Of a DNA stretch of 64,000 nucleotides, positions 52,331 through 63,303 are shown one piece after another; positions within the stretch are counted from its first letter, which is position 1, and every line of letters begins with the position of its first letter. The position numbers and the translations under genes are program-made. The notes beneath the pieces were generated by a model. It was not told the DNA's origin and did not search any database. It was given only the letters and a program-made list of their open reading frames with translations. The stretch spans positions 5,754,501 through 5,818,500 of the forward strand of contig OY747704.1 of the NCBI GenBank assembly GCA_963556495.2, read 5' to 3'. The stretch is from Valencia hispanica. Its lineage: Eukaryota; Chordata; Actinopteri; Cyprinodontiformes; Valenciidae.

Positions 52331-52671
52331 CTGTCTTAACATTTTTACATGTCTGAGTTATTTTAATTATGACTGCATTCTTATAGTGGGAGATTTTAGG
52401 CAAGGAAAGGCAATTTTATTTGTATAGCACACTTTTAACAGCAGGGTAATTCAAGGTGCTTTACATGATTTGGTGATTTAAAAAACAAAAAAAACACATG
52501 GAATATAACATTGGTAATTAAAAGTAAAAGAAACACATTACACATACACAATAAAGCAAGAGAAAGATCAAAAAAGCAAGAGAGCATGAACACATTTCAT
52601 ACATATGACATCAATCATTTAATCGAAGGCAATACTAAACAAATGGGTTTTTAGTCTCGATTTAAAGCAGT

Positions 52672-53004
52672 TCAGAGTTTCAGCAGCTCTACACGGCCTG
52701 GAAGTCTGTTCCAGATAAGGGGAGCATAGAAACTGAAAGCTGCTTCTCCATGTTTAGTTCTGAGTCTAGGGATGTTTAGTAGGCTAGAGTTGGAGGACCT
52801 GAGTGGTCTTGGTGGTTGGTACTTTGACAACAGGTCTTCAACATATTTTGGTGCTAAGCCATGTAATGATTTATAAACTAGTAGGAGTATTTTGAAGTCT
52901 ATTCTCTGAGCTACAGGGAGCCAGTGTAAGGACTTTAGAACTGGGGTGATGTTCTCTACTTTCCTGGTTCTAGTGAGGACCCGAGCGGCAGCGTTCTGGA
53001 TCAA
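52672..53004 (-). pseudogene. LINE-A C-terminal domain
   Basis: 110 codons: 'NAAARVLTRTRKVENITPVL', 'SLHWLPVAQRIDFKILLLVY', 'IPRLRTKHGEAAFSFYAPLI'. It follows directly on the RT frame after a single stop codon, and is the conserved C-terminal region of L2-like LINEs. Confidence 0.82.
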
Positions 53005-53019
53005 CTGCAGCTGTCTGAT

Positions 53020-53889
53020 TTACTTTTTAGGCAGACCTGCGAAGATGCTGTTGCAGTAATCAATCCGACTAAAGATAAACGGATGGATGAGTTTTTCCAG
53101 GTCCTGTTGCGACATCAGTCGTTTAATCCTAGAAATGTTCTTCAGGTGATAGAAGGCTGACCTTGTTATTGCCTTTATGTGACCCTGGAGGTTCAGGTCT
53201 GAGTCCATTACTACACCTAGGTTTCGAGCCTGATCAGTAGTTTCTAGCTGTATTAACTGAAGCTGTGTGCTGACTCTTGATCGTTCCTCCTTGGATCCAA
53301 AAATAGTCGCTTCAGTTTTGTTTCTATTCAGCTGGAGAAAGTTATGGCACATCCATCCATTTATTTGGTCAATGCATTGATTTAGGGTTTGAATGGGTTC
53401 AGAGTCACCTGGTGACATTGTAATGTAGAGCTGAGTGTCATCCGCATAGTTATGGTAGCTAATGTTATTGGTTGCTATAATCTTGCATAGTGGGAGCATG
53501 TAGATATTAAATAAGAGGGGCCCCAGGATGGAGCCCTGGGACACCCCACATGTGAAATCTGTTCGTTCAGATGAAAAGTTTCCTATTGAAACATAGAAGT
53601 CCCTGTTCTTTAGGTAAGACTCGAACCAGCCAAGTACTCTACCAGAGAGTCCGACCCAGCTCTCCAGTCGTTCCAATAATATATCATGATCAACAGTGTC
53701 AAATGCTGCACTGAGGTCCAACAGAACCAGCACTGTGGTTCTACCACAGTCTGTATTTATGCAGATGTCATTGAATACTTTGACGAGGGCAGTCTCCGTG
53801 CTGTGGTGAGCACGGAAACCAGACTGAAAAACATCAAAACGGTTTGTCATTGTTATGAAGCCATTTAACTGCTGAAACAGCTTTTTCAA
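53020..53889 (-). CDS. LINE-A reverse transcriptase core, long open frame
   Basis: A 289-codon frame with a complete set of RT blocks: '[19 protein letters not shown]', '[19 protein letters not shown]', '[20 protein letters not shown]' (usual GVPQGS), catalytic '[14 protein letters not shown]', '[19 protein letters not shown]', '[19 protein letters not shown]' and '[19 protein letters not shown]'. One stop separates it from the C-terminal block at 52672-53004 ('NAAARVLTRTRKVENITPVL'). The upstream RT part is in 53834-54142. The catalytic block is intact, but the whole ORF2 is broken. Confidence 0.85.
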   Translation of the reverse strand: MKKLFQQLNGFITMTNRFDVFQSGFRAHHSTETALVKVFNDICINTDCGRTTVLVLLDLSAAFDTVDHDILLERLESWVGLSGRVLGWFESYLKNRDFYVSIGNFSSERTDFTCGVSQGSILGPLLFNIYMLPLCKIIATNNISYHNYADDTQLYITMSPGDSEPIQTLNQCIDQINGWMCHNFLQLNRNKTEATIFGSKEERSRVSTQLQLIQLETTDQARNLGVVMDSDLNLQGHIKAITRSAFYHLKNISRIKRLMSQQDLEKLIHPFIFSRIDYCNSIFAGLPKK

Positions 53890-54897
53890 AAATCTTACTG
53901 ATGAATGGAAGATTAGAGATTTGCCTGTAGTTCTGCATTAACTTGTCCAGATTTTTCTTCTTTAGCAGGGGTTTAATACCGGTTGTTTTTAAAGCCTGAG
54001 GGAAGACGCCTGACAGGAGGGATGAGTTCACTATTTGAACAAGATCAGACCCAATAACAGGAAGAACTTTCTTTAGAAAAGCTGTGGGTAGGATATCAAG
54101 AAAGCAGGAGGAGGAGCTTAATTGGATAATGATTTTTTTCAAGGCTGTTCTGGTTTAATTCGTGGAATTCAGACATTTTCTCTACATTGTTGTTGATTGG
54201 GGATGGCACTGGTTGTGGGTTCGATATTGAGGTACAGATTGACCGTCTAATTGTTAGAATCTTTTTAGTAAAAAACTGGCAAATTCATTGCACGCCCTGG
54301 TAGAGTTTAGTTCTAGGGCTACTGTCACTAAAGGATTAGTTAGTCTTTTCACTGTTGCAAATAGAGTCCGTGCATTATTAATGTTTCTGTTGATGATTTC
54401 AGAAAAGAACGATTCCCCAGCATCTTTTATAGTTAGCTGATATATATTCAGTCTCTCTTTGTAGATCTCACAGTGAACCTGGAGTCGAGTTTTCCGCCAT
54501 TTTCTCTCGGCTCGTTGACAATTTGTTTCACTACGTACCAGTGGATTACTTGTCCACGGAGACTTCTTTCTACCTGAGACTACTTTCACTTTAGTTGGAG
54601 CAATGGAATCCATGATGTCTTTTTTATAGTGGTCTTACTGTGGCTGGATAATTTAGCAGAGATGGTACTTTCAAAGAAAATACAGAAATGGTCAGATAAT
54701 GCAATATTAATTACCGAGATGTTGGAAATATTTAAACCTTTGCTGATAATTAAGTCCAGAGTGTGTCCTTTATTGTGTGTTGGTTGTTAGAAATGCTGGA
54801 TCAGGCCGAAGTTGTGGAGAGTATCATCTAATGTTTATGCTTGTCTATCTTGGGGGTTGTCGTTTGGATGTTAACATCCCCCACAATGATTCGTTGG

Positions 54898-55355
54898 TCA
54901 TAGTCGATACATATTACAGAGGAGACGGTCATTGAAATCATTAAAGAAGTTAGAGTTAAGTTTTGGTGGTTTATATAAACTTAGAAATAAAGCTTTGTTA
55001 GGCTCGTTTATCTGGGTGGCTAGGTATTCAAAAGAATCAAACGTGCCCAGAGTTACCTTTTTAAAGTTCATTGAGTTATGCAAAATGGTGGCTACACCTC
55101 CACCTCGTCTGTGTTTCCTGCTCACGCTTAATTTGGAGGAGTAGATTCTATCAATGCAGTTGTTTTGTTATTTTCATCTAGCCAAGTTTCTGATTTAAAA
55201 AAAAGGGCATGTAAATTATGCTTAGAGATGAAGTCATTGATAAGAAAAGACTTCCCGGATAGAGATCTAATGTTTAATAAAGCTAACTTAAGTATTGTAA
55301 TGATGGGCAACTGAACCTTCTGACACGTTATCAATTTGAGATTTTGTTTTAACAT
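54898..55355 (-). pseudogene. LINE-A endonuclease remnant
   Basis: Two frames: 55128-55355 with 'LALLNIRSLSGKSFLINDFI' (Asn block) and 'FKSETWLDEN' (catalytic Glu), then 54898-55125 with 'RRGGGVATILHNSMNFKKVT' and 'FLSLYKPPKLNSNFFNDF'. The GDFN and SDH blocks are damaged or missing. Confidence 0.78.
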
Positions 55356-55471
55356 TCAATAAATAATGACTGCAAAAGCGCTCTTGAACATTGCAGACCC
55401 AATTCTAACAACAGACTATTCTGAATCTGATCATTTCCAAAGGTCTAAATAATTCTTATGTGATTAGGCAT

Positions 55472-55975
55472 GTTTCCACTATGGGAACTTCAGGGTAATT
55501 TGACCGGATCTTCACTACACCAGGCCGGGAACACGGCGCCATTTATGGAGCCATTTCAGGAACCAACGGAGTACCTGTATGGGGTTATGTACTCTGAATG
55601 GCCCGATCGAGTTACTGACTAGGAGCTGTGGTTACATCGTGCTGATTGGCTACGTCTGCTCATTTCCCTCTGAATTACAACCAAACAACCGACTTTGTAA
55701 AATTAAGAGTTGCCCATGAAGCAGTTTATAACAGCAAACAGAAACACAGCAACAATCCCTGCTTCTTCCGTTAATCTATTTCTGCTGCAGTGGGCGCCTT
55801 TTTGCACTGATCAGTGACTACTCGCTGCTGAAACAGTCGTGATATGCAGATGTCTTAGCTGATTCCTTAAAGGGTCGATTGTGTCGAGACACGACCCCTT
55901 AGAGGACTGGGCCGACAGATTACCCCATCAGAAAAAATATCTGGTTAAATTACCCTGAATTCCCATAGTGGAAAC
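55472..55975. mobile_element. MITE with long terminal repeats, 504 bp
   Basis: The left end 'gtttccactatgggaacttc' and the right end, inverse of 'gtttccactatgggaattca', extend into 'agggtaattt'. No coding capacity. Target duplication not clear. Confidence 0.75.
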
Positions 55976-55989
55976 GCGCCGATTGTGTC

Positions 55990-57285
55990 TCATTTTATTG
56001 AAAGATATGTGCTGAAAGCGCATTGTAGATTTCTGTATAGCTTTATCTGGGTGCTTCAGGCCGTTGTCTTGCTGGAAAACAGTTTTCCTTTATCTTGCGG
56101 ATGGAAACTAATTGACCTCCAGGATTTCCGTTTGCTGCCTTCATTTGACCTTCTACTTTTTTTTTTTATCCCACGTTTTTCCCCTGTTATTTATCACCCA
56201 GTGCTCCTACCTAGTTCTAGTCCTGGGGTTCCACTCTCCCTCTGCCAGCCCCGGGAGGGCCCCGCTCTGAAACCCAAGCCTCCTTCATGCTTGGGCAGTG
56301 AGCAGGCCCTAGGTTTCCCTAGCTAGACGTAGCGCGTGGAAGGATCACGTTATTCCAGCCCGATCCTCCCCAACCCTTCAGGCGCCCCGGCTGGCCAGGA
56401 GGAGGTAGTATACAGCCCCAGGACTAGTGTATGTTTTTGTGGTAGTAGCTCACATTAGCTGCTCAGGGGAACACGGGGAGAACATGCAAACTCCACACAG
56501 AAAGACCCTTTCGCCAACCCCACCTAGGGTGTGGGTGCCGATGATGCCGGGGGAACAAACACACCCTCAGCACCCACAGCGTCCCCGGCGGTAATCGAAA
56601 CCGGGACCTTCTAGCTGTGAGATGAGCTGCGCTACTAGCTGCGTCACCGTGCTCCCCGACCATTTTACCTCCTACCTTTACAAGCCTTCCAAGGCCTGCT
56701 GCTGAGAAGCATCCTCAGCATGATGCTCCCACCACCAAGCATCACAGTGGGGACCGTGTGTTTGTGGTGATGTGCTGTGTTTGGTGTCTGGCAAACAGTC
56801 TTGTCTGAAGGTAGCTCCATTTTGGTTTCAGAACGAAGAACATTCTTCCATCTGACCGTGGAGTTTCCTTGAGACTTGATCTGAGTTTTCTTCAGCAGTG
56901 GTTTTCTCATTGCCACTCTCTCATAAAGCTCTGACTGGTGAAGAACCCAGGTAACAGTTGTATGCAGAGTCTTGCAGAGAGGTGTCTTGGTGGCCTCTAA
57001 CTAGTCTCCTTGGATGCTCACTTAGTCTGTGAGGACAACCTGATCTCTGCAGATTTATAAATGGACCATATTACTTCCATTTCTTGATGACTTTACATGC
57101 ACTCCAGGGGATCCTCAGTGCCTTAGAGATTTTGTGTCCATCCCCTGACTGATACTTTTCAATATATTTTTCTTTGATCTGCTTGGAGTGTTCTTTAGTC
57201 TTCATGCTGTCATGGTTGCCAGGAATACTAATGAACCAGTGAGTGGACCTTCTAGACACAGCTGTGTTTATACTACAACAAAGCT
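55990..57285 (-). mobile_element. Degraded Tc1-like element split by a SINE
   Basis: Minus-strand transposase relics lie on both sides of a SINE: the N-terminal 'MKTKEHSKQIKEKYIEKYQS' with 'KISKALRIPWSACKVIKKWK' (helix-turn-helix, 57071-57205), a middle part (56665-56916), and beyond the SINE a block near 56010-56150. Terminal repeats are not clear. Confidence 0.7.
56165..56660 (-). mobile_element. tRNA-like SINE, second copy
   Basis: Inverse of the SINE at 27555-28078: the head lies at the right end ('cagctagtagcgcagctcat' in element sense), and the body includes 'gtgtggagtttgcatgttct'. Inserted within the Tc1 remnant. Confidence 0.78.
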
Positions 57286-59485
57286 TTATTTCTAAGTTTC
57301 TATAAACCCCCAAAACTTAACTCTAACTTCTTTAATGATTTCAGTGACTTTCTCTCCGTAATATGTATCGACTATGACCAATTAATCATTCTAGGGGACT
57401 TCAATATCTGTACCGTCAATCCCCAGGATACACTAGCAAAAACATTAGGTGACACTTAATAATTTCGGCCTGACCCAGGATCTCAAACAACCAACACACA
57501 ATAGAGGACACACTCTGGACTTCACTATCAGCAAAGGTTGAAATATCTCAAACATCTTGGTTACTGATATTGCATTATCTGACCATTTCTGTTTTCTTTG
57601 AAAGCACTGTCTTTGCTCATCTATCTAGCCACAGTGTCCCCCGTCTTCTAGGGGACAGTTCAGTTGAAACCTTTAAAAGTATTTACCCTCCCACCACATC
57701 CCCTCATCTCCCAACTCCAACTCAGTGAACAAGCTGGTAGATAATTTCCTCGCGAAAAGTTATCCACTGGTACGAGGTGAAAAAAGGGAGTTTCGATGAG
57801 CCGAGACAAAATGGCGGAAAACTCGTCTCCAGGTTCACTGTGAGATCTACAAAGAGAGACTGAACAGATATCAGTTAACTTTAAAAGAAGCTAGGGAATC
57901 GCTCTTTTCTAAAATCATTAACAGAAACATTAATAATCCACAGACTCTATTTGCAACAGTGGAAAGACTAACTAATCCTCCAGTGACAGTAGCCCCAGAA
58001 CTAAACTCTACCAGGGCCTGCAATGAATTTGCAGCTTTTTCACTGAAAAGATTCTAACAATTAGACGGTCGGTCTGTACCTTGAGCACCAAACCGACCAC
58101 CGATGTTATACCCAACTAACACCATTGTAGAAAAAATGTCAAAATGTCATGAATTAAACCAAAAAACCTAAAAGATATAATTAACTAATTAAGCTCCTCC
58201 TCTTGCTGTCTTAATATTTTACCCACAGCTTTCCTTAAGAAAGTTTTCCCTATCATTGTGTCTGATCTGATTTAAATAGTGAACTCATCCCTCCTATCAG
58301 GTCTCTTCCCCCAGGCTTTAAAAACAGCAGTTATTAAACCACTGTTAAAAAATGATAATCTGGACATGTTAATGCAGAACTACAGACCAATCTCTAATCT
58401 TCCATTCATCAGTAAATTATTGAAAAAGCCGTGTTTCAGCAGGTTAATAGCTTCATAACAATGACAAACCGTTTAGATGTTTTTCAGTCTGGTTTCCGTG
58501 CTCACCACAGCACTGAGACTGTCCTCGTCAAAATATTCAATGACATCCGCATAAATAAAGACTGTGGAAGAACCACAGTGCTGGTTCTGTTGGACCTCAG
58601 TGCAGCATTTGACACTGTTGATCATGATATATTATTGGAATGACTGGAGAGCTGGATCCGACTCTCTGGTACAGTACTTGGCTGGTTTGAGTCTTACCTA
58701 AAGAACAGGAACTTCTTTGTTTCTATAGGCAACTTTTCATCAGAACGAACAGAAATCCCGTGTGGGGTGCCCCAGGGCTCCATCCTGGGGCCCCTCTTAT
58801 TTAATATCTACATGCTCCTGCTAACACAGATTGTATCAACATACGATTAATTCCCATAGTTATCCAGATGATACTCAGCTCTACATTACGATGTCACCAG
58901 GTAACTTTGGACCCATCCAAACCCTAAGTAAATGCATGAAGCAAATCAATGGACGGATGTGTCATAACTTTCTCCAGTTGAACAGAAACAAAACAGAAGT
59001 AATTATTTTTGGAACTACAGAGGAAGGACCAAGAGTCAGCACACAGTTTCTATTGAGCTAGAAACTGCCGAAATCTAGGTGTAGTAATGAACTCAGACCT
59101 GAATATCCAGAGACACATAAAGACAATTACAAAGTCAGACTTCTATCACCTGAAGAACATTTCTAGGATTAAAGGACTGATGTCGCAACAGGACCTCAAA
59201 AAACTCACCCATGCGTTTATCTTTAGTCGGATTGATTACTGCAACAGCATCTTCATAGATCTGCCTAAAAAGTCAATCAGACAGCTGCAGCCAATCCAGT
59301 ACGCTGCTGCTCGTGTTCCTCACTAGAACCAGGAAAGTAGAGCACATCACCCCAGTTCTAAAGTCCTTACACTGGCTCCCTGTAGCTCAGAGAATAGACT
59401 TCTAAATACTCCTACTAGTTTATAAATCATTGAATGGCTTAGCACCAAAGTATGTTGAAGACCTACTGTTACTATAGCAACCCAC
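57285..59485 (+). mobile_element. LINE family A copy, 3'-truncated
   Basis: Starts in the endonuclease ('LYKPPKLNSNFFNDF', 'IILGDFNI' with the GDFN block intact), then linker, RT pieces (58431-58643 with '[17 protein letters not shown]'; 58831-59061 with '[14 protein letters not shown]'; 59087-59326), and ends near 59485 before the family tail. Broken throughout. Confidence 0.82.
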
Positions 59486-60529
59486 CAGGTTGGAAGTACA
59501 CCAGGAGTAGGATGGATTCTAAAACAGAACTTTACGTCCTCATCAAATCCGTCGCTGTTTTGTTGTTTGGCCTTTATTTTCCTGTAAGCCAGCAGTTGTC
59601 TGCATGACCTATTGTAATGTAGGATTCTTTTCTTTCTTTGTCCATTTGTGGTTGGAATTACGACTGCGTACTGGAAGGGTGTGGGGAAATGAAGGGATAC
59701 AGAAATGAAAACCCAGTAATGTTAGACGCTTTTTTATTTAGATAATCGTATTCAAGTATAAAACTATCAATCAATAAAAGATAACCATGACGTGCTCTTA
59801 TTTTGATAGGGACTGGACAGGTTTTTATATGGTGTGGCTCGCTCCCTTCCCTGTTGCTATGGAAACAGAGCCGGTCCAGGTGGAGCCACTGGGTAGCGTC
59901 TTGTCATCCACATGGGGGTATGGATGAGCAGCGCTGGGGAAAGTGGAGTCTACGTCTACACATTCATATTAAAGGAGATTTCTTGGAATCGAGCAGCCAA
60001 GCCGTGATTTCCCTGCTGAAGTCTGCGTGTTCTCTGTTTGTTTTTGTCTTCCGTGGGGAGCGGCAGCTACAAGGAACACGCACTCATCACCATTCCAGTG
60101 TGCGCGGACTGGAGCCTCCGGAGGGAGGAAATGCGCTTGTTTCTGGGCGTTCTTTTTACACCGGGGAACATAGGCTGACTGGCTACGGAACCCGTTCTCT
60201 GCAGTCCAACTGTTCTGAAGTTGCGTTCTGTGGATGGATAGATGGATCTGTTGGACCGGGGCAGTCAGCCGGAGAAACAACACCCAGGAAAATGATGCAT
60301 CATGGAGGGGGAGCCGCTGAAGTTTGAGCAACAAATTCACCTCGGAGCTGCCGGCGGCATGGGGAGCCGCGCAGATCAGGAGCCGTCAGAGCGACCCTGA
60401 GGAACCAGCCGCTCGTTGTCTTACTGGCTGTGTCAGTAAGGACCTACCCGGTACAGCAGGCTCTGCTGTGATGCTTCATCTCCATTCCTCTTCTTTCAGT
60501 GTCGGTGTCTCCAGCAAGGTTTTCTCAGA
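59486..60529 (+). promoter_or_regulatory. CACNA1B: Probable cacna1b promoter and 5' UTR
   Basis: From about 59800 the sequence becomes richer in G+C and CpG than anything else in the window, up to the start codon at 60530. No TATA box is evident. Short upstream ATGs occur (60292, 60295, 60471). The ATG at 60471 is out of frame with the main start and overlaps it. The transcription start cannot be placed by eye. Confidence 0.55.
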
Positions 60530-60789
60530 ATGGCTCGTTTTGAAGACGAGGCGTTCAGCCGCTTCAGAGGCAGCGGCCCCGCGGGGCCGGCCAGAGGGGC
60601 CAACCGGCAGCCGGAGCCTCCGGGGGGCCAGAGGATGTACAAACAGACTATGGCCCAGAGAGCCAGGACCATGGCTATATACCGCCCCATTCCAGTCAAG
60701 CAGAACTGCCTCACCGTTAACCGCTCCCTGTTTATCTTCAGCGAGGATAATATCATCCGCAAATATGCCAAAAAGATCACCGAATGGCC
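60530..60789 (+). CDS. CACNA1B: cacna1b (Cav2.2) exon 1, first 86 codons
   Basis: Pore-forming alpha-1 subunit of a neuronal (N-type) voltage-gated calcium channel; only the cytosolic N-terminus is in the window. It reads '[16 protein letters not shown]', a Gly/Pro/Ala-rich variable part, then '[20 protein letters not shown]', '[20 protein letters not shown]' and '[14 protein letters not shown]', matching the Cav2 N-terminus just before the first membrane segment. The start context is strong (A at -3, G at +4). The exon ends 'tggcc|atatcctta', a U12-type donor. By sequence alone Cav2.1 (CACNA1A) is also possible; the downstream position next to EHMT1 favours CACNA1B. Confidence 0.9.
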
Positions 60790-60798
60790 ATATCCTTA
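60790..60798 (+). other. CACNA1B: U12-type AT-AC 5' splice site
   Basis: 'atatcctta' follows the last complete codon plus two bases of the exon, exactly where conserved Cav2 sequence would continue with Pro-Phe-Glu-Tyr. There is no GT donor at that place. ATATCCTT is the canonical U12 AT-AC donor, and minor introns are known in voltage-gated channel genes. Confidence 0.85.
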
Positions 60799-61044
60799 CC
60801 GTCCACGGTGCAGATCACTGCGCAGACCTCAATCAGAAACCGCCAATTACTTAGTTTGAGCTTTTATTTCACACTTAGGTCTCGTTTGATTTCTGCAGCC
60901 TTATTCAGTATAAATTATGAAGGAACAGGTAGCAGGCTTCACTGCTGCTGGGCTGAGACTACTCTTTTGGCTTTCTGCCACAGAAATACATCTGCTCTCT
61001 GAGGCCATAGAATATCGCTTCAACTTTTCTGCGCATATGTCCCC

Positions 61045-61143
<99 letters not shown>

Positions 61144-61600
61144 AAAACCGCCTCAATCGATCAGCATGGATCGTTCAGGAAGCCAGCCTGTGTGTTACAG
61201 TAGAGCTTTATTCTGTGAAGATTTGATCCCCTGTTTGTTTATGATTGTCTCCGTTGTTTACTGAAACATAAATTCATGAACTGGATTTGGCTTTAGAACA
61301 AAAGCGGGTAAAAGCTGGAGTTCGGTCACAGTTTAGTGAGATTCTTGGTCAGACTCTGGTGTAGCTGCTGAAGGGGCTGCTGTCCATGGTGCTGACTCCC
61401 ATCAAACAGCAGCTCTCCTCAGTAGAAAGCTGAAGGCGATCTATGGGCGTGACTCAAACAAACAAACAAGCTGCGATCAGAAACCCCATTCATCAGGATG
61501 TTTAAACTAGCTGCTGCTAACATTGAGTAGGCTACATGTTTTCTTTACTGGGATCCAACATTCAGGCTTCTAATCCCACTGAAGAAATGATTTACAATTA
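60799..61600. other. cacna1b intron 1, with a long (TA)n
   Basis: Apart from the TA microsatellite (61049-61140) there is nothing I can name. The stretch just before it ('atgtcccctttaa') may be a MITE terminus. Confidence 0.45.
61049..61140. repeat. (TA)n microsatellite, about 92 bp
   Basis: Perfect alternating TA run, the longest in the window. Confidence 0.98.
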
Positions 61601-63301
61601 CAGTGCTGTGAAAAAGTGCTCTCTCCTCCACCTCCCCACACACCTTGGGATTTTCCTCAAACAATTTCTACTGTTTAGACCGTCAACCAAAAAAAGTGAT
61701 CTAAAACAACCCCAGACCTATGTCAATATAATTCCCCCTTGTGAAATCATGAATTTTGATTAATATGCAAAATAGTAATTAATAAAAAAAAATCGTGGTT
61801 CAGCACATCCTTCTTGGCTTTACAGTCATGTTTTGGCACGTATGTGTATGCTTCAATCAAGAGAAACAGCTACCTATCTATCAAGCTTTACATACTTACA
61901 TCCCCTTATGGGGGAGGTGTCTATCTCCAGCTGTCTAGAATTTTTTAAAATGAATTTTTACTTTTTGTGACAATTTCAGTTTTTCAGTTATTTATGTACA
62001 TAGTGACCATTATAGAACTGACAGATCTGCCTAATTATTAAATTGAAATTAATAAAATTATAGGATAAGTAGGCCTAGACAATGAATTATACAAGAATAA
62101 AAATACTTGAGAATGGTTAATGTTGTTTAGGAATTTCACAATAAAACTGTACCAACATCAGATAAAAATATGTTTGCATCGCTCTCCAGTCATCATGATA
62201 TGTAATCCCGTGTAGAAGTTGAACCTGAATGCGCCACAAAAGCACAACTTGTGGGACATCTCCTGACACCGTACCATGTGTAGTCACAGGTCTGATGCTA
62301 CTGGCATCTGGACTTTAGCTGATCTTTCTCTGTGCCAGTGGGCCGGTTTACATTTGTCTTGTCGTTATTTCAAGATAGTAATTTAGCTCAGTATAGAGTG
62401 AGCTGTGTACCTTGTTGCTGTCATAAAGTTTTGGATTGGTCCACTTTTTCTTTCTTCATCATGATTGTAGCTGAGAAAGAAATCTTATTATTCCCAAATA
62501 GCAGACTTTAGTGATAGCTGAAAGTCTTCTTTGCTTTGTTTACTGTTGCTTTTTAAGTTATGTTTTGAAGCAGAATTCACCACTTTAGTTGTGCATATAA
62601 ATATTACCTTTAGCTGAAGCACATTTGGGGGTTACAGCAGGACAATGACCTGAAGCAGAAGTCTACCTCCTAATGGGTCAGAAACATAAAAGAGAGGATT
62701 TGGGGTCAAATCCCAGACTTAAATCCAATTGAGATGTTGTGATATGACCTTAAGCTTTTTCTAAGTAAAAACCCCTCCAAAGTGGTTGAATTAAAGCAAT
62801 TCTGCAAAGTAGAGTGGGGCAAAAATCCTCCACAGTGATGTAAATGAGACAATCACCTAAATCAGTTGTTGTTGCCAAGGGAGGGAGGTACAAACAGTAA
62901 CTAGAGAAGCATTTGGAGGGTGCAGACCTCCGCCAGGCCAGCTCAGTCCCCTCTTCCAGACGGTGATCCGGATCACCCCCAAAATCGATTCACTTGTTCC
63001 TGGTCGCAATGCAGACATTTCCTGAAAATGTCAAAAAAAATCCATCTACAACTTTTTGAGTTATGTTGCTAACTAACAGACAAACAAACACTGGCAAAAA
63101 CATAACCTCCCTGGTGGAGGTAATTAGTTGTATACATTTGGCACAAAGGGTCAGGTTGGTTTGGCTAGCTTTTGGCCTTAATAAATAAAACCATTATTTA
63201 GAAACAGCTTTTTGTATTTTACTCATTTAAACATTTAAGTGTGCCAAAAACACAAAAAGGGAAGAAATCTGTAGGCGGCCAAATACTTTTTCACAGCACT
63301 G
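61601..63301. mobile_element. Tc1-like element, degraded, 1.7 kb
   Basis: The left end 'cagtgctgtgaaaaagtgct' and the right end, inverse of 'cagtgctgtgaaaaagtatt', are flanked by TA (61599-61600, 63302-63303). Plus-strand relics of the transposase C-terminus lie near 62638-62750 ('gttacagcaggacaatgacc', then a worn NPDLNPIEM block). No open frame. Confidence 0.82.
62915..63122. mobile_element. Small element nested in the Tc1
   Basis: Ends 'gcagacctccgccagg' and 'cctccctggtggaggt' are inverted copies of each other; the interior has 'actttttgagttatgttgct', known from a common fish repeat. About 205 bp. Confidence 0.55.
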
Positions 63302-63303
63302 TA

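Larger units (their letters stand above)
52400..55370 (-). mobile_element. Long copy of LINE family A (CR1/L2-like)
   Basis: The most complete family A copy, minus strand, tail at 52400 ('aaggcaattttatttgtata'), 5' side near 55370. Order in element sense: endonuclease (55355-54898), linker (54613-54254), RT (54142-53020), C-terminal block (53004-52672). It lies tail to tail with the EHMT1 3' end. Confidence 0.88.

Noticed and set aside
59803..60340. 174-aa plus and 123-aa minus frames upstream of cacna1b
   Set aside because: No recognisable protein; they arise in the GC-rich 5' region of the gene.
60530..60789. CACNA1A rather than CACNA1B
   Set aside because: The N-terminus fits both, and 'QRMYKQ' is even a little closer to mammalian CACNA1A, but the position downstream of EHMT1 on the same strand is the CACNA1B context. 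Not fully excluded.
60917..61264. 115-aa frame with IYIY repeats
   Set aside because: Translation of the (TA)n microsatellite.
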